A stretch of DNA of 64,000 nucleotides from Fomes fomentarius. Lineage: Eukaryota; Basidiomycota; Agaricomycetes; Polyporales; Polyporaceae. Location of the stretch: contig JABYQN010000004.1 of the NCBI GenBank assembly GCA_022606135.1, forward strand, positions 372,001 through 436,000. Reading direction: 5' to 3'. Below the pieces are notes generated by a model. It worked only from the letters and a program-made list of their open reading frames with translations, was not told the origin of the DNA and ran no database searches. Every line of letters starts with the position of its first letter. Positions within the stretch are counted from its first letter, which is position 1. A program made the position numbers and the translations under genes. This document shows positions 22,702 through 35,494 of the stretch, in pieces.

Positions 22702-25189
22702 GTATGGTTCCTCCCACATCCTCTCGCGTCCATTGCCCGAGGGCGTCGCCTATGGTACAGTCCTGGTCAATCCTGCCTCAAGAGCGGCATGGTCTGCAGT
22801 GCGTAACCAGATGTTGACCGCATGCTACTCACGCGCCATGCAGAGACATTCAGCGCCGAGGCTGGTCCTGGACTGCGTCCGAGTCTATCAAGCTTGCGAT
22901 ATTGGGATCATGAACAGCGACGTCTGTGATCAAGAACGGTGTCGCGGTCACAACTGAGTAGGTCATGTCCAAGTCGCTCCCTATATGTGCCAACTGTTTC
23001 CTCAGGCGTACAAGCACCAACAACTGCCCGAGCATGACAAAACCAACAACTTCGCGATCACGAACGACACGAGTGAACGAAAGGACGGGGCAGAACACTG
23101 AGCCTCGGCCAAACAAGATCTGCATCCAAACTTCGGGGGAACGTTTCCCGCAACCTACCTCGATCTAAAGGACACGATACGTATGCGACATCTCGGGGCC
23201 CTGATACCATTTCGGACGGCTCATCTTCACGAGACTGCTAAGCAGTTTCTTTACAGCGGCGTCGTGCGTGTCATCAACAGTGACAAAGATATTCGACTTG
23301 ATTGTTCGAGGCTCCGTCTACCGATCGCGACAGGCCGACAAGACACTCTGCTCAGTGGACATCCGCAACATCGGGCGCGACCGGAGCCTGATCAGACTGA
23401 CCTGGTGCGACTTAGTCGAGCCCACGGGACTGACCTCTATACTAGGTGCGCGTGGACGATATTTCGCGACTCGGACGATATGGTACTTGCCAGTCATGGC
23501 TTGCACGGCCTACCTACCGACATCCTCGGCAGCGGCAGCTACTGAAGCATTCACAACTTTCCAATTGGACAACACGGCGCCCGACAACGATATGTTGGCC
23601 GACCTGCTCAACGGACATCTGGACCACGTCCGCGACTGACATTTTTGGCCCTTGGCCACAGGACGCTGTCTTCGGGACTCTGCTGGCAAACTCGATGCAT
23701 CTCTAGGACTTCTCCGGATTACAGGCGAATTTCACCCAAGTCCGCGTCAAATAGCTGGCCCCTTGTAACGCTCAGTCAACCTGGCCGCTGCCATCATTTC
23801 TCGGGTTTTTCCCATTGGTCACCCTGCCAAGCGGACACCTGGGCCACACCGGCGACCATACTTCATGAACCTTGGCGACAGGACGACTTCAATCTGCTGG
23901 CGTACTAATATCAAGAGAGGCCACGACATCGCGGCGGATTCCGGACTTCGACACTCGATCGCGAACCGAACGACCAATGATAGTCACCACTCGAAGCCAT
24001 GCTCAGAAATGGAACTCGTTCCAGCAGCTGAGTATGTTAGAGGCGGCGCCACCGCTCAAGGTATATGACTTAAACACTGCACCTTACTATGATTTTGACC
24101 ACCGATCTTAGGAACCGACACAACAGCTTGAAGTACTCACCGCGCAACTCGAATCGACATCTCGGACCAATACGATGCTTCTATCTGTCGTAGTACTTTA
24201 TATAGTAGTAGTAATAGCAATTGTGAGGACCGGCTTCGAGACGGTCATGCAACAGACCCTCGATTCAAGACGTCGGCCCCGAGGTACGGTCGACCGGACA
24301 TGTGGTCGTTCCTGGCGCAGGCCTCTTCGTGGCCCTCGGGACTAGTACCCGCAACTTATGCGGGGAAGCCAACGTGCGCCGAAATCTTTGTGTCCGAGGC
24401 CCAAACTCGTGTTCTGTGTGTAGTTGACTTGCTTATAAATAAGTTATACTACCTTGACCTTGCAGTCAATCGCCCGGTCCCCGTCGTTTTCTACGGCGGC
24501 AGCTTGATTCAGGACATCGCCTCTTTCAATATCTATCCGTCCACATACCTAACGCTACACGTCAGTGCTGAGAACGACTTGTGAATGTGTACCCTAACTA
24601 CCGCACCAATGTGGCCAACGGGCCGGCTTCCTACCGAGGCCCCGTGTCAAGGGATCCGGACTCGGAGAGCGCGACCGCGGACCTGAACGCCGGGCTGCTG
24701 GAATGGTAAGCCTGCAGTCGAAGAAACCCTCCTTGTCAAACAAATGTCGCGAAGTTCTTCGGCCATTAACCCGACACCTGCAAGTGCAACGGTGTAAAGG
24801 AGCACTGTACTGAAATAGACGCCTAATTCCTCTAGATCTCATACGATAATACAATCTTAGTATATCTCTAACTTCTACTTGAACTTCGACTTGAACATGA
24901 TAATACTTGGGATACTGCACGAGCTCATCATCGTGGAGAGTCGAGTCTCACAACTTGAATCACCAGTGCTGTCAGGCTCTTCTCAATTGATACTGTGGTA
25001 ATTCGCAGCCTTTGAGGGCGGTCTACGGACGTATGAATTGTTAGAAACACTTTTGTATGGACAACATCACTGAGTCTGTGTCTATAGAGACACTCAGACA
25101 GGAGTCTCCATCAGGCGGTGCATTGCGATGGCTAGGAGGCGCCCTACATACGGAAATATCCGTGTGTGCACTGGACGCGCGGCTTTTGC

Positions 25190-26950
25190 TATGAACTGGC
25201 ACTCTTTCTTGTGCCACTCGGCAAATGGCAAGATGATCGCTGCTGCTTGGACTGGTCCCACCTTGTCTCCTTTGGCCCTTTCTCCCTTTGCTGCCGATTA
25301 CCAACTCAAAACTGACGTCAATTTGGACCGCGTTCTTTCAAGATCTGCATCTCGGCAATCCCTTCAAGTTCTGGATCGACGTCGACCACTACCACAAGCA
25401 TACACACAAGTCGTCAGAGTCGCTACATTGCTTTCTTTCTACATTATCGAGCACACGCATCCGAATGATCTCTCTGTTGATCGTCGCTTGGCTGCATTCT
25501 CAGGTGCCACAGAGGTCTCGTCAGGTCAAAGCTCTCTTCCTGCCCCACGACACTCACCTTCACAACCACACCCAGAAATCAAGTCGTGCGAGCCTCGTGT
25601 GCATAGGCTTTGACCATCACTCCTTTCGGTCTCCACAATAGGTGACCGACAACTTTGACTTCATTCAATGTGCTTTGTGTCCGCGATGATGTTCTGCCTT
25701 ATGCGTTGTGTCTATGTGGTCTCTCTGTCTGTACCACAGCTTTCCTCTCATGTCTTGCCTGTGTCAAAGCACGGGCGAGGGAAGGGGGGATATAAACGCG
25801 CCGAGAAGTCGAGCAGTCTTCAGCAACAGCACTACTTCACCTTCGCCGCTTCCCGCAACACTCGGTCGTCTCATCTCATCGCACACCTAGTCCAAAATGG
25901 AAGCCCCCAAACCCATCTCATTCGGTGATTACAGCATGATTTGCGACCTGTCTGGCGGTGACGTCGCATGCAACCCCGTCGACCGCAGAGTCGTCGGCCC
26001 GAAGGAGATTGTCTTCTCGAGCAGCAAAGGGAATGGCATCCCTCTGCGCGCACTCTTGAACCCGTCGACGGCGAACCTCATCGAGGGCGCGAAGGACGAA
26101 GCTATTCGCGTCTTCCTCGACAACGGTGTGCCCGACATCCGGGTGGTCATCTGGGTGCGTCTCTTCTCTTCGGTGCTGCGTATATTTGGACTGTAAGAGT
26201 TAACATACGAGATGTGGACTCGTAGGGTCCGGAACGTCCCGGGGGCAAGTGGACGCACCAGGTCCGTAGGATCCCCGTCGTGTCTTCCACGGGCGTGGCC
26301 TTGACCAACAAGGGGACGCTCGGACTGCTTGTCGCTTCAGAATACAACTTGTTATGCGCTGTAAGTTCGCCAATTTCCCATCGCATCCCCATGTACTAAA
26401 ATGGCGTTACAGCGTTTGGAGCGGAGAGTCCCGGGGGGTTGTAAGACCCCTGATCTCAACCTAAGCAAAATGCTGCTTGTCGCTGTTAAGCAGATTGCAT
26501 GGAACGTCTACCAGGTTGAGCTTAACATCCCCCCCCCTTCCGCTCGTCGCCTTCGATACGAATAGAATAGACTCTTTGAATTCATTCCCTCTGTGTGCCC
26601 GAGCTTCCTGGAGCGTTGACCGCTAGGAGAAAAGACCTCGTTCACAGAGGACTCGCAGGGTCAGTGCAACTTTCATTCCCTTCCGAGGCGGAATTGCTAG
26701 TGAGTTTCCCCCGACATATCATGAGTCACAACTCCACTGTAGAGAGGTTGCCATGCTTATTTAAGGTGCTAAGGACATGGAGAACTCGACCTCGGCGCAG
26801 TGCTTGTGCACCCAAGGTTCACCACGAACTTGAGGTCCTTGTTGTCGTATGGCATCCGCATGGTCGACAGCGTCGCAGTGCGATGGGACCGCCTGAGTAA
26901 CATGCTGTCGGCGGGGACGTACCGCACCATGATGAGGTACGGCACTCGAA
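25190..26950 (+). repeat. Direct duplicate, copy 2
   Basis: Second copy of the block at 18050-19940. Its first 350 bases are also the outermost known part of the right inverted-repeat arm, and their inverted partner is 1-450. At least three copies of this promoter region therefore exist, one of them inverted at the left window edge. Confidence 0.85.
25897..26565 (+). CDS. Unknown protein, duplicate gene copy 2
   Basis: Three exons (25897-26154, 26226-26360, 26413-26565), all phase 0, give 181 residues. It is a paralogue of the gene at 18772: MEAPKPISFGDYSMICDLSG, RRVVGPKEIVF, EAIRVFLDNGVPDIRVVIW and VKQIAWNVYQVEL. The most divergent parts are the Ser/Lys loop after KEIVF and the segment after the third exon start (PGGCKTPDLNLSK). 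A GATATAAA box lies about 105 bases upstream. A run of nine C near the 3' end (about 26529-26537) codes Pro-Pro-Pro. No function is recognised. Confidence 0.9.
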
Positions 26951-27351
26951 GAACAATGACGACATGGTGCAGCTCTTGAGTCGAGTCTACATCATGATTC
27001 ACCCACATTCAAAGAGTCGTGAGAGTCACGTCATCGCGCTGATACAAGTATCTCTATCTCATTCCGTGAACCGGATCTGCGGAGATTGTTGATACGCGTC
27101 TAGACACTTGTATCAGGAATGTGGTTGAGACGTCAGACTATTAAGGCCCTGTACTCATCACGGGGTGGTAGCGACCGCGTCTGCATGTGGTTCTTGGCTC
27201 CCACACCAGGACAGAACCTAATACACCGTGCGCCCACAAGCCCGCCGAACTCAACTTGGTGAGACTACTTAGGACTTGCGCCCCTTTCCCCCCTCCATTC
27301 ATTCCCCCTCCTTACCCCTCTGCATCCCACTGTGCAGTTTACATCCACGCA

Positions 27352-28453
27352 ATGGTTAATTCTGAGGTGAAAAAGGACACCGAAACCACTGGTTCCACGC
27401 TGGTCCTCGTCGAATGGAGGTCGCGCACTGCAGGTTTCCACAACACCGACATCGCGGCAAGCCTCACTTCCTTCTGAGACGTTGTCTATTCACTCACGCT
27501 TTCCCTCGTCGTTCATCTTTCCGTAGACCATCCTCAAAAAGGCATGTGCCCATTTCGGTCTGGGCCCAGATGAGAAGCAATACGCTCTCATGGGAGACAT
27601 GGATGGACATGAGTACGAGCTCACCGACGACACACTGAAGACCCTCCCGAACGGCGCGTTCGTCACGCTCTCCGAGCTGTACGATAGTAAGGAGACGCTG
27701 GGATGCAAGGTGGAGGACGACGTTGAGAGCACTATCTCGGGAGGCACGTACCACTCGTACAAACCCGTGAATGCTCCCTACTACAAGCCAGCCATGTAAG
27801 ACTACCGACTTCTGCTGCTTGCTTGCCTGCCTGCCTGCCATCTGATTCTTTTCCTGTGCATGACTCGCAGCTCTCCTCCATTCGGACCCTCATACAGTAA
27901 CCGGGGTTTCGAAGCGCCGAGTACCTACTCGTTCGCCGGACAACCACAGGTGCCACCGTTCAGGGGGTGGCAAGTGCTTTCCCTAGCCTATTCCCGAACA
28001 CTTGCCAAGGTTTGAAGCAGGGCCAGCCTTATGCTCCGTGGATACCTCCTCAACCTGGAGTTCTCGGTGGGCCTCAGGCTATGGCACCGTCGTTGACGAG
28101 CGACGCCGAGATGCAAGTCAATATCCATACGTGTGTATACTCTCTCCATACTCCTACCACGCTGTGGCAGCTAACCGAATTGTCTCTCCTATCTCCGTTC
28201 GATCGTCGTCTACAGGCCTGACAAGACCGTCCCGGTGTATATTCGGCCGAGCGATACTGTGAGGACACTCAAGAGCAAAATACACGACAAGGAAGGAATC
28301 CCGAGCAGCTTGCAGGTCCTTCTCTTCGCTGGAGTTCTCCTTGACGATGCGAAGACTCTCGCGTACCATGGTGTTCAGCAGCACAGCACGATTACCCTGA
28401 CTGGAGCTATGACGGCGTCCATCGGAGCCAATGGCTTCCCGGGGTGGTATTGA
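27352..28453 (+). CDS. Ubiquitin-like domain protein 1, no GG end
   Basis: Five-exon model giving 260 residues: 27352-27456, 27527-27795, 27871-27920, 28010-28130 and 28216-28453. Intron 1 would be GC-AG (GCG|GCAAGC). The N-terminal module (residues 1-90) reads LVEWRSRTAGFHNTDIA then TILKKACAHFGLGPDEKQYA and ELTDDTLKTLPNGAFVTL, as in the paralogues at 41-49 kb. A Pro/Tyr-rich linker (GQPYAPWIPPQPGVLGGP) leads into a ubiquitin-like domain starting MQVNIHTPDKTVPVYIRPSD and including KIHDKEGIP. It ends ...GANGFPGWY without a Gly-Gly and without the KPVIYLFPP module. The third intron (27921-28009) has weak borders; without it there is a frameshift at the G5 run 27963-27967. Confidence 0.75.
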
Positions 28454-30016
28454 TAGGATGAGTGTGCAATACTGTCAATATCGAGGTATACAGAAAGGTG
28501 TGTGAGTCCCGTTAACGACTGACGCACTCCTGACTATCTTTGTCGTTCGAAGCTTCAAGTTTGCAATGCGTACCTGATTGTACGATACAGAAGAATGGTT
28601 GAGACCCGTGTCTATCGTGATCATGATGTGGCGTGAACGAGGCGTGAACGAGGATACTGACTGGTCGCCATGATCGGCTCATGGCCGCGTAGTTGGTTTC
28701 ACGCATACCTATCTCCCTTGTACATGTCTTTACGCATATGAAAGTTGATCATTGACTATCCTACCTCCGAATCAACAGATTGACCGTTCACTTGACGATG
28801 TGTATTTATATCCCTTGGAGCCCTCTGTAGAGCAAACATCAAGCTCACAGCACCGCCCGTCCGCACCTCCCGAATTGCAGTCTACTACCATGAACCGTCA
28901 AGTCTCACTGAGCCACTCCCGCATACCTCAACAAATCCAGTTGCATCACCTTCGCCGACAACGGGTATCTTTCTTCGCCGTCAAGGACCTACTTCGTGAA
29001 CACGCACATTCTCCACGAATGACCCCTAGTAGGCCGAGGTCATTCTTCTGGTTTGGTGACAATCCAGAGCTATTATGCGGAAACAAACACGCTATAGCTA
29101 CTCGTACGCCCCGTAATCTGTGCTTCGGGACTTCGTACGCGAGCGGACGTCGCTGAGTACTGGCAAGCGATACATAAGCACTGAATGAGACAACAGTCGA
29201 CGAAAGCAAGTTACGAGTATGGAGCAGTACTAACAGTAGTGAACTCGTACATGTGCGATCGCTTCATGCTGCTACCATACCCGTCGAGGCAAAGCTCCAA
29301 TCAACGATTCTCGTCAGTTCGTGACAAGCATCTGTGGACCCCAAACTTGGTGAGCAAAGGAACATGATCACGTAGGGCAACTGGGCATCGCACTCTAGAC
29401 GATAGCAACCTTGGTACGATTATGATCTGTTACCCATTCGACTGCATATGCCTGCGAATGCTGAGCTTTAGTATGGCCAATATCAGATTTCATATTTGCA
29501 TACATACTGTCCAGGATATTTCCATCTGTGCCAAGGGTGCAGAGACCTCTGACACTAATACACTACTTGGCTGTAGTACCGAGGGTCTCCGGTCTATATG
29601 CTACTTCTCATAAGCCAGTATGGGCACGTCAGCCGCTCTGAGTGCTAATAAGGCTGTTCTGCGCCCACACGAGGCAAGTCGTTCTGAAAAGCAAAGTAAA
29701 CCGGTGAAGAGGGCGGTGTATCAGACCTTATACATACGTTACGCAGTTCGCCACGGATCCCATCTGATCAGCCGCAATCACCGCATCTATTATAGACTCA
29801 TGTACAGGGACACGCGTGTAGTATGCGAGGCTTAGACACGTTGCACAGCATGACCGCGGCCGACCCTATACTCAGTACAGCTTTGACCCACAACTGAGCG
29901 GTGATTGTGCGTGAACCTTATAACACAGGAATACCCGGTGACAGGTATGCGGCGTCAAGTTGTAGTATAAATGCTCCATGAGTTCTACAACTCGGTCTCG
30001 AAGTATAGCTCTCCTC
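28454..30016. other. Intergenic, no firm gene
   Basis: An 89-codon frame at 28890-29156 (starts MNRQVSLSHSRIPQ) follows a TATTTATA box near 28801 but has no recognisable domain. Nothing else is seen. Confidence 0.4.
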
Positions 30017-30600
30017 ATGGCAACAGCTTGGGACAGAATTGTGTCCCCTGGGTCACGGTCATCCACTCTGGGGTCCGGAGCCTACTTCGGAGTCGGGCGA
30101 GGTGCGCCTCGGAGACGTGGGCTACCTGAGGGGAGGGCACTTCTGTTTTCTCTTCAACACTCTGGAGCGCGCTGGCTCTACAGTACACTCTAATTTTGGT
30201 GTTCCAGAGGATTACCAGACCTTCCGCCCACCGAACCTCATGGAGAGGCAGCGACTGAACGAGATCACCCAGCGCCAACTGCACAGCAAGAACCTCCAAT
30301 CGGCTGCCATAGCCGCCACTGCGTCGCTCAAGTAAGTCAACGTTGTACTAGATTGGTTGGACCACGTCTCTGATACTAAATACCTGAGGAAGCTCTGCAT
30401 CTGCACTATCGACCGCCGCGGGATTACAGTATCGGTGCACCGAAGAATCAGGTGCTCTATTGATGCTGAAACAACCCGGGCACAAGGCCTTCCTCGACTG
30501 TCCCTTGCACATCAAGAAGTACATGAAATAGAACCTCCACAGCTGGCTTAAATACGCCAACGGACACCTGGGGATCGACGTAGAGGAGAAAGACAAACCA
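30017..30600 (+). pseudogene. GDVGY-family pseudogene
   Basis: Decayed paralogue of the genes at 59650 and 61724. It starts MATAWDRIV, shifts frame at a CCCC run near 30045-30048, and continues LGHGHPLWGPEP, GEVRLGDVGYLRGGHFCFLF and GVPEDYQTFRPP, up to a GTAAGT donor at 30332. A second block reads YRCTEESGALLMLKQPGHK then FLDCPLHIKKYMK, and meets an in-frame TAG at 30529-30531. Reading continues past the stop as NLHSWLKYANGHLGIDVEE and is lost soon after, so the last 130 residues of the family are missing. It lies 30 kb from its relatives, which suggests dispersal followed by decay. Confidence 0.8.
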
Positions 30601-31730
30601 CTGCACCACTGTAGTACTTCAGGCTTGTATGATCCGGTTGTCGGTCATAATTTGTCTATTGTATTGTATGCTACATATGTAATAGTGGTTCCAGCAATGC
30701 ATGTGTGTCTCATGTATAGAATTCGAGTCTGTGCTACTGGTATAGTGACTGATTAGAGTGAACCTGCAGACTCACATGTGTAGGATGCACAGGTTGGTCT
30801 GCAGGTCTAGGTCGACCTGCACAGGCCAGGGACATAACCCTTCCAGGATGGTTGAACCTATGACCTGTACGGACCTGCACAGGTCCCACAGGGTGTGATT
30901 TTGCTGATGTACTTTGCAAACTATACTGTGTTCAAGCCAGAAAGGGTATGTAAGCACTGACCTACAGTAGGTGAGTACCTCAATCTCTGATTAGAGCTGA
31001 GTATGGTACTCTAACTAGAGGTAGGGATGGATCCCATCTCAGATCTGTGCTAGAGTGCCTGTCACCGCCGTCCATTGTTGTCTGCCTATTAATCATGTTT
31101 CAGGAGCAGTTCCTATATGTGTCTCAGCATCACCTCGGACAGACCTGGTCGGGTTACAACTACGGGTAGACTGTCTGCGTTGTTGAAAGTTGTTAGACAC
31201 CGTACTACTTACTTGTTACTTGCTTATTTTTGATACCCTTAGCGCTCGTTGCTTACATAATGACATTCGCCACTCTTTTGAAGTTTCCGCCACATCTTCC
31301 CTCAGCTTTTGATACTTACCATGCGCCAGACTGAGGTAAGACTCCATTCTAGCAGTCCATTCCATACTCTGTATTGACATGTACCTAGTCCTCATTCCTT
31401 ACAGGTGAATAGGCACAGCTGTTGACACTTACCGTGCACCAGACTGAGTCTCCTCCGTTCCTTACAGACCGCTGCCACAATCTTCAACATGTGTGAAGGT
31501 TGTAAAGATCATTTCCCAAACAAGACATCCAGTCCATGTGCAGGTGTGGAGGGCGTGTTCCTGCCCATGGTTGAGACTGGCATGAGGAATGTAAGACCTC
31601 AGGCAGAACCTTCAAGCTGTACCATTATCAGCACTTTCGGTCATAACACCGTGATACATGTATCACCCTAGATGATCTAGCAGGCACGCCGATGAGCAAT
31701 TGGACTTGGTACTGTATACGCAACGCTGAT
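30601..31730. other. Intergenic, repeats but no gene
   Basis: GACCTGCACAGG-type motifs recur near 30760-30890 (for example GACCTGCACAGGCC and GACCTGCACAGGTCC). A block GATACTTACCATGCGCCAGACTGAG near 31310 recurs with changes near 31425. No coding signal. Confidence 0.45.
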
Positions 31731-31733
31731 CAT

Positions 31734-31997
31734 TCAAGGAAACAGGTCAGGACACACAGAGGCGACATCATTACGATTATGACAAATCAACGAGAAAAAA
31801 GGACAGCCCACACATGTACTGATTCCCGTTGGAGAGCCAAACTCTCTCTTGGTCAGAAACACGATTCTACCATCTGGGCTGACATCACAACACACGCCCT
31901 TTCCACAAGCGTTGGCCGCCGCAGGCCGCGATTCAAATACATCGAAGCGCCCAGACAGATGCCCCATGCAGACAAGTCGTTTATTTAGATCCCACAT
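31734..31997 (-). pseudogene. Possible WD40 fragment
   Basis: An 88-codon minus-strand frame reads MWDLNKRLVCMGHLSGRF then VCCDVSPDGRIVFLTKREFG. The W-D-x-x-x-x-L and V-S-P-D-G-R-I spacing resembles WD40 blades. It is preceded by an in-frame stop and has no continuation that I can join, so it is probably a fragment. It is not obviously derived from the WD40 gene at 51768. Confidence 0.35.
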
Positions 31998-34900
31998 CTC
32001 AGCAGATTTCCCTCACGACTTGTCGCGTTCCAAGGACATAATCACGGTTCAATTTACAATCAACTCGCACTCAGGAGATCAATACTCATATGCTCATACT
32101 CGACTCCAACGCACTACTCGCAAGCGTAACACGCGATGAGCGTTGAAAAGCCGACGTTCGCCGCGGGACGCAGTTGAGGCAGAAGCTGAGCGCTGTTGCC
32201 TCGGAAGCCCTCTTCCGCTACTTCCGCCTCAACATCGCACCGCGCGAAAGGAAGTACGAACACCGTAGAAACCCGTCGAGCTCCCATTGGGCAGTCCAGA
32301 TTCGAGGCGACTTCCAAGGACCGCACTCCATGCGGAGCACTCTCCGGGTCCAATGCAGCTATCATTTGTAACCAGTGCTCCCTTCTGGACCTTTCCCAAG
32401 GATCCGCCAAAACCCATCGATACGCGCGTCCGCGGGAGTTCATCCAGGCACAGACCTAGAGTACTGCCTCTCCATCCTCAGCGTGGCACGCGGGAGACGT
32501 CGACGTCGACTTCGACTGAGTCTCCTGCCTCGCCTCTGCTTGATATCGCGCCGCCAGTATACACCTCAGATCCACACACTGAATTGCTACACCGTGCGCC
32601 AACTGAGCGAGCCCTGGATGGAAGGCCGCCACCCGCCACCCGCCACGCGTCAAGCTTTCAAGTTCCCAACTGCCCAACTGCAGCAGCTCCTGTCCGCGGT
32701 GGCGGAGGGGGATGGCCGACCGACCGACCAACCGCCCGACCGGCCGCCCGAAATCGCCTCCGCGCCTGCCGGGAGTCGCCTCGACGTCTTCTTTTGGTGT
32801 CTCGACCCTCCGTTTTCTGCAGCTTCCAAGTTCGATTCCCGGCCCCCGAGCGCGCCTTATAGTATAAGCGGGCGTAAAACATTGAGGCACGCGGGCGTCC
32901 GGGGCGAAACCGCGCGCTTGCTCGCGATCGCTGTGTCCGACGTCGACAGAAAGAGGCCGGGCATCGAGCGTACGAGTCCGAGCACGGGGTTGTGCCGGGG
33001 AACGATCAAGCGAAATACCCATTCGCGCCTCCCCAGTAGTCGGTTCTCTAGAGCGAAAGTGTGAAGGACGGGGAAGACGGTCGGAGACGCCCCAGCGCCG
33101 GTGTGAGCCAGGCCGTCCCCGTCGCTCAGTGCGCCAAGTCGAAAGATCACGGAACGAGCGCACGTGAGGAGCCCGAATGGAAGCTCGTTCAGCATACCTC
33201 TCTTCAATAAAAGGTTAACAATTTGCTTGATCGAGCGCGATTGGAGCAGCTGGCAGGCGCGACCAGAGGTGCCAGGCGCGTCTCGGTCTCGTAAGTTCGG
33301 TTCGATGTGGTTACTGAGCGGGTCTTGAAGCGGTAGTAGGCGGTCCTAGAGGGGGTATCGGGAAGAGCGCGATTGCATGCGGACGAGATCAAGGTACATT
33401 GTAGCGGGGTCACCAGTCAAGATACTGGCCGACCTATGAACGGTGAGTAGAGAGGAATCCCCCAGCAATAGACGGTACGACACCGAGGTGCGGACGAAGA
33501 TTCGAAAGCAAGGAGTATTCTCGCGCAGATGAAACGAGGACAGTCCCGAGACCAAGAGAGACAGCACGCTGACTACAGCGTACGGGGCCCGAGCTCGGGT
33601 ATACCGAGCCTGGAGAAGACATACGACCTAGCCCCTCCTGCTCATCTTGCGCCCCGGGCCCGGAAAGTGCTACATCGATGATCAGTTCTCGGATCCCGTA
33701 GAGCCTACACGATATGTCAGTGCGTCGAAGATGCTGGATGTAGAGAGGCTCGTGACAAGTTAGGTGCGACATGTCGGATCCTGCTAGTGGAGCTTAGGTA
33801 GGAATGACGACGACATATGCTACTTGTCGACGTCATGGACCTGTTGCCTGAATCCTCGCTGGCGAGGTGGTGCGCCATCGTATGTAGATACGACGAATTT
33901 TCAGTCAACGAGACGAATAAGCCAACTGCCACACACCTCAACAGACTTTCGTAGGAGATGGTCCCCATAACGCTCATAAAAGGGTCACTTATAAGGTAGT
34001 CGTCAGCATATATGCGTGAAGGACAGACATAACTATCCGCGACCGACGATGGATGCCTGAGAGTACGCAGTTAGTGCGGATTCAGATGAAAGCCACGAGA
34101 TGATCAGCAACTTGCCCACAGTGCTAGGAGCTCGCAAAGTCCGAAAGAGCAGTCCGTGACGACCGAAGACTTCCACAAGAAACAAGAAGACGCAGCTGCA
34201 TAGAAAGAAACGGACCCTCTTACTCCGCCAAAATAGAGTACCCGGGTTGAGTGAGCTGGCGACTGTAACATACCTCATACGCCACGTTGGCTGAGTATAA
34301 GTTGAAGCCACAGATGAGGCCTGAGGAGGAGACTCTCGCCGCACATAGATAGAGAGGATATGGAGCAGCGGGGGTGGTCGTGACGGGACAAGAGGATGGT
34401 CAGATTGGGATACATTGATGGGAGACAGCCAGTATTAGTCATAGCCACACTCCACGCGCGCCAATGGCAACCGACTCCTCCGTCTGATCCACGACTTGCG
34501 CCTTTCGCTGCATACTTAGGCTCCGTGCAGTGACATGGAAGATCCTCGTTCACATAATGCCGCTGCACTCGGAAGTCGTGGCGCTGAAACTCTACGTTAA
34601 AGAAGGTAATCTGCCTCGGAGATAGCGAGAGGGGAGGAGGTCGGCCTGCGCTTCAAATTGGTTCTGTTGAGTCAGAGCGTCGGCGTCCCTGGACCATCCT
34701 TTCCACGATTCCGTTCATCCCGCACCTTGGAGACAGGCGTCGTTCGGTAAGATGGCAATTCTCAGACCATGTCGCGGCCGTGCGCTGATGGGGATGGACG
34801 ATGACAGAAACCAGACATACCGGGCGCTCCGAACAGCATTGTGACGTTCATTCCGGAAATCTTCTCACAGCTATAAATGCGCTCTATCCGAGCAAGAATG

Positions 34901-35494
34901 AAGCAGCGGAATTTTTTTTGGCTAGGCCGCGTCCGTGAAACAGTGAAATGAACTCGGCACCCCGCAGTCCCGACTCGTGCGTGCGGGTGTGCACACAGCG
35001 TGGACGGAAGAACTGCAAGGTGTGCATCAACAAGTGGCTTCTGGTGGCCTCTCTGGCTCCGCCAGCCCGCAGGCGCCTGCCCAAGAGGACGGCGAATATA
35101 TACAGCTGATGGCGTCAGGCGGGCTGTCATCGAACGAGCCCAATGAAAACGCCGGTCGCTGAATGCCGTCAGGATGTCAGGGTGATAGAAGGGAAGGAAG
35201 CACAGGCCAGACATCGAGACGCACGAGAACGCCGCACGAGGAGCCAGTCAGGGCCGTCCATCCCATTCCGCCCACTACTCGCATCCCTGCCGCGACCACA
35301 GCCGAATCTCAGCCAAACATGCCTCGCCCTGTCATTTCCATAAATTCTCTATGGAGCGCGCCAGCATATAGTCTCCCCCATTTCATCTCCTCTCCTTTGT
35401 GTCTTCGTCTTTGTCCCCGTTCACCTTCGACTTTCTGCCTTCGCCCTTCCTCGTCCTCATCCTTGCGACCGCCTGTACTCGCCTGCCAGCAACA
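31998..35494. other. Long stretch with no recognised gene
   Basis: GC-rich segment at 32150-33170 with long overlapping frames on both strands (up to 235 codons) but Arg/Pro/Ser-rich composition typical of chance frames in GC-rich DNA. The rest, up to the hydrophobin, shows only short frames. No splice-consistent model was found. Confidence 0.45.

Larger units (their letters stand above)
20220..25545. repeat. Right arm of the 5.4-kb inverted repeat
   Basis: Reverse complement of the left arm, separated from it by about 14.8 kb. The inner edge is near 20220, where similarity to the left arm (near 5420) ends. The outer edge lies at or beyond 25545, because the left partner is cut at base 1. 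The outermost part overlaps the upstream region of the 181-residue gene at 25897, so the matching sequence left of the window may hold another copy of that gene in inverted orientation. Both arms carry the same tandem array and the same TATA box, so duplication of the whole arm followed the expansion of the array. Confidence 0.9.

Noticed and set aside
28890..29156. 89-codon frame behind a TATA-like box
   Set aside because: No domain, no paralogue and no splice sites; kept only as a note in the intergenic entry.
32375..33163. Overlapping long frames on both strands (229 and 235 codons)
   Set aside because: GC-rich DNA gives long chance frames. Composition is Arg/Pro/Ser-rich with no motif and no conserved splice sites.
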